This document shows, piece by piece, positions 61,360-64,000 of a stretch of 64,000 bases of DNA. A program made the translations under genes and the position numbers. Source of the DNA: Tillus elongatus (Eukaryota > Arthropoda > Insecta > Coleoptera > Cleridae). The DNA is taken from contig OZ023265.1 in assembly GCA_964006375.1 (NCBI GenBank), positions 113,849,084 to 113,913,083 on the forward strand. Direction: 5' to 3'. The first letter of the stretch is position 1; every line of letters begins with the position of its first letter. The notes under the pieces are model-generated. The model did not search any database. It was not told the origin of the DNA and saw only the letters and a list, made by a program, of their open reading frames with translations.

Positions 61360-61495
61360 ATTTAAAAACTGAGAGTGACCCCGGATATGTGTTCTAGAGG
61401 GTCTAGTTTGCGTTAATTTGAAGACATTTCTTGAAATTCAAAAGTCGCGATCTCCTCAATGCTGAATTTTTTTTAAGAAAATTCACTAAAATGAA

Positions 61496-63197
61496 GCTTA
61501 AAGAATAAGATATGAGCATTTTTCTGAAAGAAAATTCCCTGAATTTTGATTAAGTTTATTTCTTACTTAATGTACACACTGGTATTTAGTTGTACGAATT
61601 TCAGCTATAAACTAAAACTCAAATTTGTTGCAATAAAATCTCGTAATATCGAATACAAATTATAGAACGGCAGCTGAAACTTCAACAAAACAACAAACAC
61701 GAAGCAGACTGCTGCACTTTACATGCTAGATCGAAATTAACATCATTTTATACCTAAAATTTCCTAGAAACCATGGGAGATATCCGACCGTGCAGACATC
61801 GCGTTATAATAAATTATAAACATTAACATACGGGTGCATATTGTGGAAGAAAAGGGAAACCGAAGGGGTTGACTACAATGTATAATTAAATATTTTCCGT
61901 AGGGCATGCACGAATGGGAGCATTCGACTTGCTCACCTATATTCCACAAGCACGTGCTCTCTCGCAGCAGATGCCATTTTGCAGTTAAACATGTGGCCAA
62001 CTTAAGAGAACTAAAAAAACTACTGCGCACCGACAGCTTATATAACCCGCCGACCTATATATGGTCCAGACGCCCAACAATGCGGCTCTTGTTGGTTGTT
62101 TTTCCTTCAGCGAATTTATACGGCCGGTTCTTCAGTTGGAAATGTTGTCAAGGTCAGTACGACACGGTGAGCTTTGTTTAGGACACGTTTTATGACTTTC
62201 AGATGGCTGAAAAACATCGCGAGCTTTTTGAAAGTCAAATTATATACATTATTTGTTCGTTAAGTATACAACGCGTAGTACGAAACTTAATAAGGCGTCA
62301 TTATCAGTTCATTATGGATATTAATGTTGCCTTACAATCAACATTGTAAGTACTTTTTTGGGCGTGACTTAACGTTGGAGCTTTGAAGGTCAAAGTATGC
62401 AAGTTAGTCATTGCGTAGGTATGTTCGGGCACAAAATGGTTAATCCTCTCCACACATTTTGTTATAAAATTAGAGCTTTTATTTTCGTTTACGCACATCG
62501 TTACTGACAATAGCAATAATAAAGATGAATTCATTATTAAAATATAAAATTGCCACTACAGAAAACTTAAAAAAATATAATCATAACATGGGTATCGCGG
62601 GAGAATTGGCGGAGAGGATATCAGTGTTTTCGTAATTAGATTTTTAAAGGAAGTTCTAATGTAATAGCTTGAAATATTGTTGACGTTTTTATACATTTAC
62701 ATTTATATTGAAAATTATATTTCTTAAATGTACAATAGGGTGGTGCGTCGTTATAGGTATACACTTTTTTCTCTTAAGTTTGAAACGCCTGTATGAATAA
62801 AAGTTGTGTCTTAGTAAGAGAAAGTAGGCGGTCTTTTGATTTTTCTACTACACTTACCACCTCCCCAGCAGTCCTAAAACTTTATATATCTTGAACAATA
62901 TGACAATTTGTATTTGTTTTTCAACTAAGAATGAAAATTTAAACTCAATTAAATGAAATGGTTGTGAATTTTTTGGAACTGTTCAAACATTATCTCCATA
63001 TAAAAAACTGTTATACGAATTATATAAAGTTTTCAAAACCTATGTAAGACAAAAATGTATATCAAACAAGTGGGAATGAAAATACATATCTAAGAACTTA
63101 ACAATTTATTTTAGCTTTTTGTAAATTTCTAAAGAAATTACAAGATTAAAAAATAATATTTATATTATCAAGCAATCAAACAGAAAAGCAGTAGACA
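61496..63197. other. spacer, nothing recognised
   Basis: A 91-codon frame at 61906-62181 has no known similarity. I see no repeats of note. Confidence 0.4.
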
Positions 63198-64000
63198 TTT
63201 TAGATTTTAAAATCCTTTTTACTTTCAAATTTTGATATTTTTGCACTTGAGTCCAGTGTGTTTCCAATAACTCCGTCCCTTCTTATCGTTTCACATACTA
63301 TGGACACGGATTGCGTGACAAGCTTCACAGCCCTTTCGGCTGACTGGGTATGAGATGGATAGTTTTTGCAGTGGGAAATTATGGATGACGTCAGCTCTTC
63401 CATTACTTGTTTTAGCTGATTTTCTGATCATTTTTTAACAATCTGGGGTTCACTCTATTCAACAGATTGCCAGTCAATAATTTCATAATAATCTGCAGCA
63501 CCAAAGTTTAACGTTGGTATAATAAAACTTTTTATGCGTCTACTGCTACTGTTGTTCTCGTTGTGTCGTGCTTTTAGGATCTTTAAGTAAGCAAGATTTA
63601 TAATATAGTGCTCATCCCAGAGCATACTTAATAAAACGTTTTCAGTGTAGCAAAAGTGTCCAATCCTCTGAACGGCAACATGGACTATACTTTTCAGTTG
63701 CTTTTCGTAAGTAGTCCGACAACCGAATTGTATCAAAGAAATTCTTTGCTCCATAAATTAACGAGGAACAAAACCTAATTCTAAACCAAATTGGTGCATC
63801 CACTTTCACAACAAATCTCGCTAATGTGACCATATGGCCATATGAGCTGATGGATTTTGACTAGCTGTATACAAACGGAGAAGTATGTTACCGTTTGTTA
63901 ACCAACCAGAATTGTTAAGTTTCCCAGGGTCTCGTTTGGACATAGTTTCAGAGCAAATGCCATTTATGACCACTTGACATATATCAAACATATACTTCTG
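63198..64000 (-). pseudogene. second arthropod multi-copy protein family, cut by window edge
   Basis: On the minus strand from the window edge: QKYMFDICQVVINGICSE, RDPGKLNNSGWLT (about 63940-63890), VKVDAPIWF (about 63805-63785), GAKNFFDTIRLSDYLRK (about 63755-63705). After a frame change it reads QRIGHFCYTENVLLSMLWDE (about 63675-63620) and YLKILKARHN. Next are IPTLNFGAADYYEIIDWQSV and SHTQSAERAVKLVTQSVSIV (about 63355-63290), then RRDGVIGNTLDSSAK and the stop near 63200. I recognise this as the carboxy-terminal half of an arthropod protein family of unknown function that is often multi-copy. One frameshift and two stops indicate a pseudogene. It is a different family from 39825-42720. Confidence 0.75.

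Larger units (their letters stand above)
59958..61495 (+). repeat. composite repeat copy C4, AT tract holding a PLE end
   Basis: MITE 59960-60265, body 60266-60920, AT 60927-60994, a foreign segment 60995-61280 and AT 61281-61356. The tail (GAGTGACCCCGGATATGTGT onward) ends at about 61490. The order is the same as in copy C1. It begins directly after the right arm of the Tc1/mariner element. Confidence 0.82.

Noticed and set aside
61906..62181. 91-codon plus-strand frame as a host exon
   Set aside because: No domain, no splice context and no conservation could be seen; an 88-codon frame overlaps it on the other strand.

Overview
The window looks like intergenic, repeat-dominated DNA from an arthropod, most likely an insect. 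It is AT-rich, carries many long (AT)n tracts, and holds decayed Tc1/mariner, hAT, R1-like and jockey/CR1-like elements plus a Penelope-like element (PLE), all in combinations typical of insects. Two pseudogenes belong to protein families I recognise only from arthropod genomes. I found no intact host gene, rRNA or tRNA, and the order of insect cannot be fixed.

Layout. 1-1.95 kb: jockey/CR1-type retrotransposon. 5.0-6.7 kb: R1-like element with RNase H. 6.8-8.9 kb: hAT element. 9.3-10.3 kb: second jockey-like element (minus strand). 10.4-17.1 kb: several PLE ends with hammerhead-like hairpins, the first complete copy of a composite repeat (12.5-14.0 kb) and an R1-like fragment. 18.7-27.1 kb: a cluster of Tc1/mariner elements, one split by a 1.1-kb TIR element. 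29.7-35.1 kb: second composite copy, its AT tract split by a 4.2-kb PLE made of two copies in inverted orientation. 39.8-42.7 kb: arthropod-family pseudogene split by a hAT element. 43.0-46.7 kb: satellite-like repeats and a fold-back element. 47.4-50.2 kb: non-LTR elements. 51.7-61.5 kb: more Tc1/mariner and composite copies, nested in each other. 63.2-64.0 kb: a second arthropod-family pseudogene that runs off the window.

The most interesting structure is a ~1.4-kb composite repeat: a ~310-bp palindrome-ended MITE, a ~0.7-kb body, a long (AT)n tract and a ~130-bp tail ending in a hairpin. There are four near-complete copies and at least seven partial ones. In two of the four, PLE sequence sits inside the AT tract, so the repeat appears to bring its own landing site. 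The PLE ends share a hairpin followed by GAAA/GAAAC and preceded by CTGATGA or a relative of it, resembling a hammerhead ribozyme. The stems differ in sequence between families but stay paired.

The nesting gives a relative history. The PLE is youngest, with two nearly identical copies and one stop codon in its main reading frame. The composite repeats are older, and the Tc1/mariner elements that contain them are older still. Nothing here works as a host pathway. The only nearly intact coding sequence is the PLE reverse transcriptase plus GIY-YIG endonuclease.
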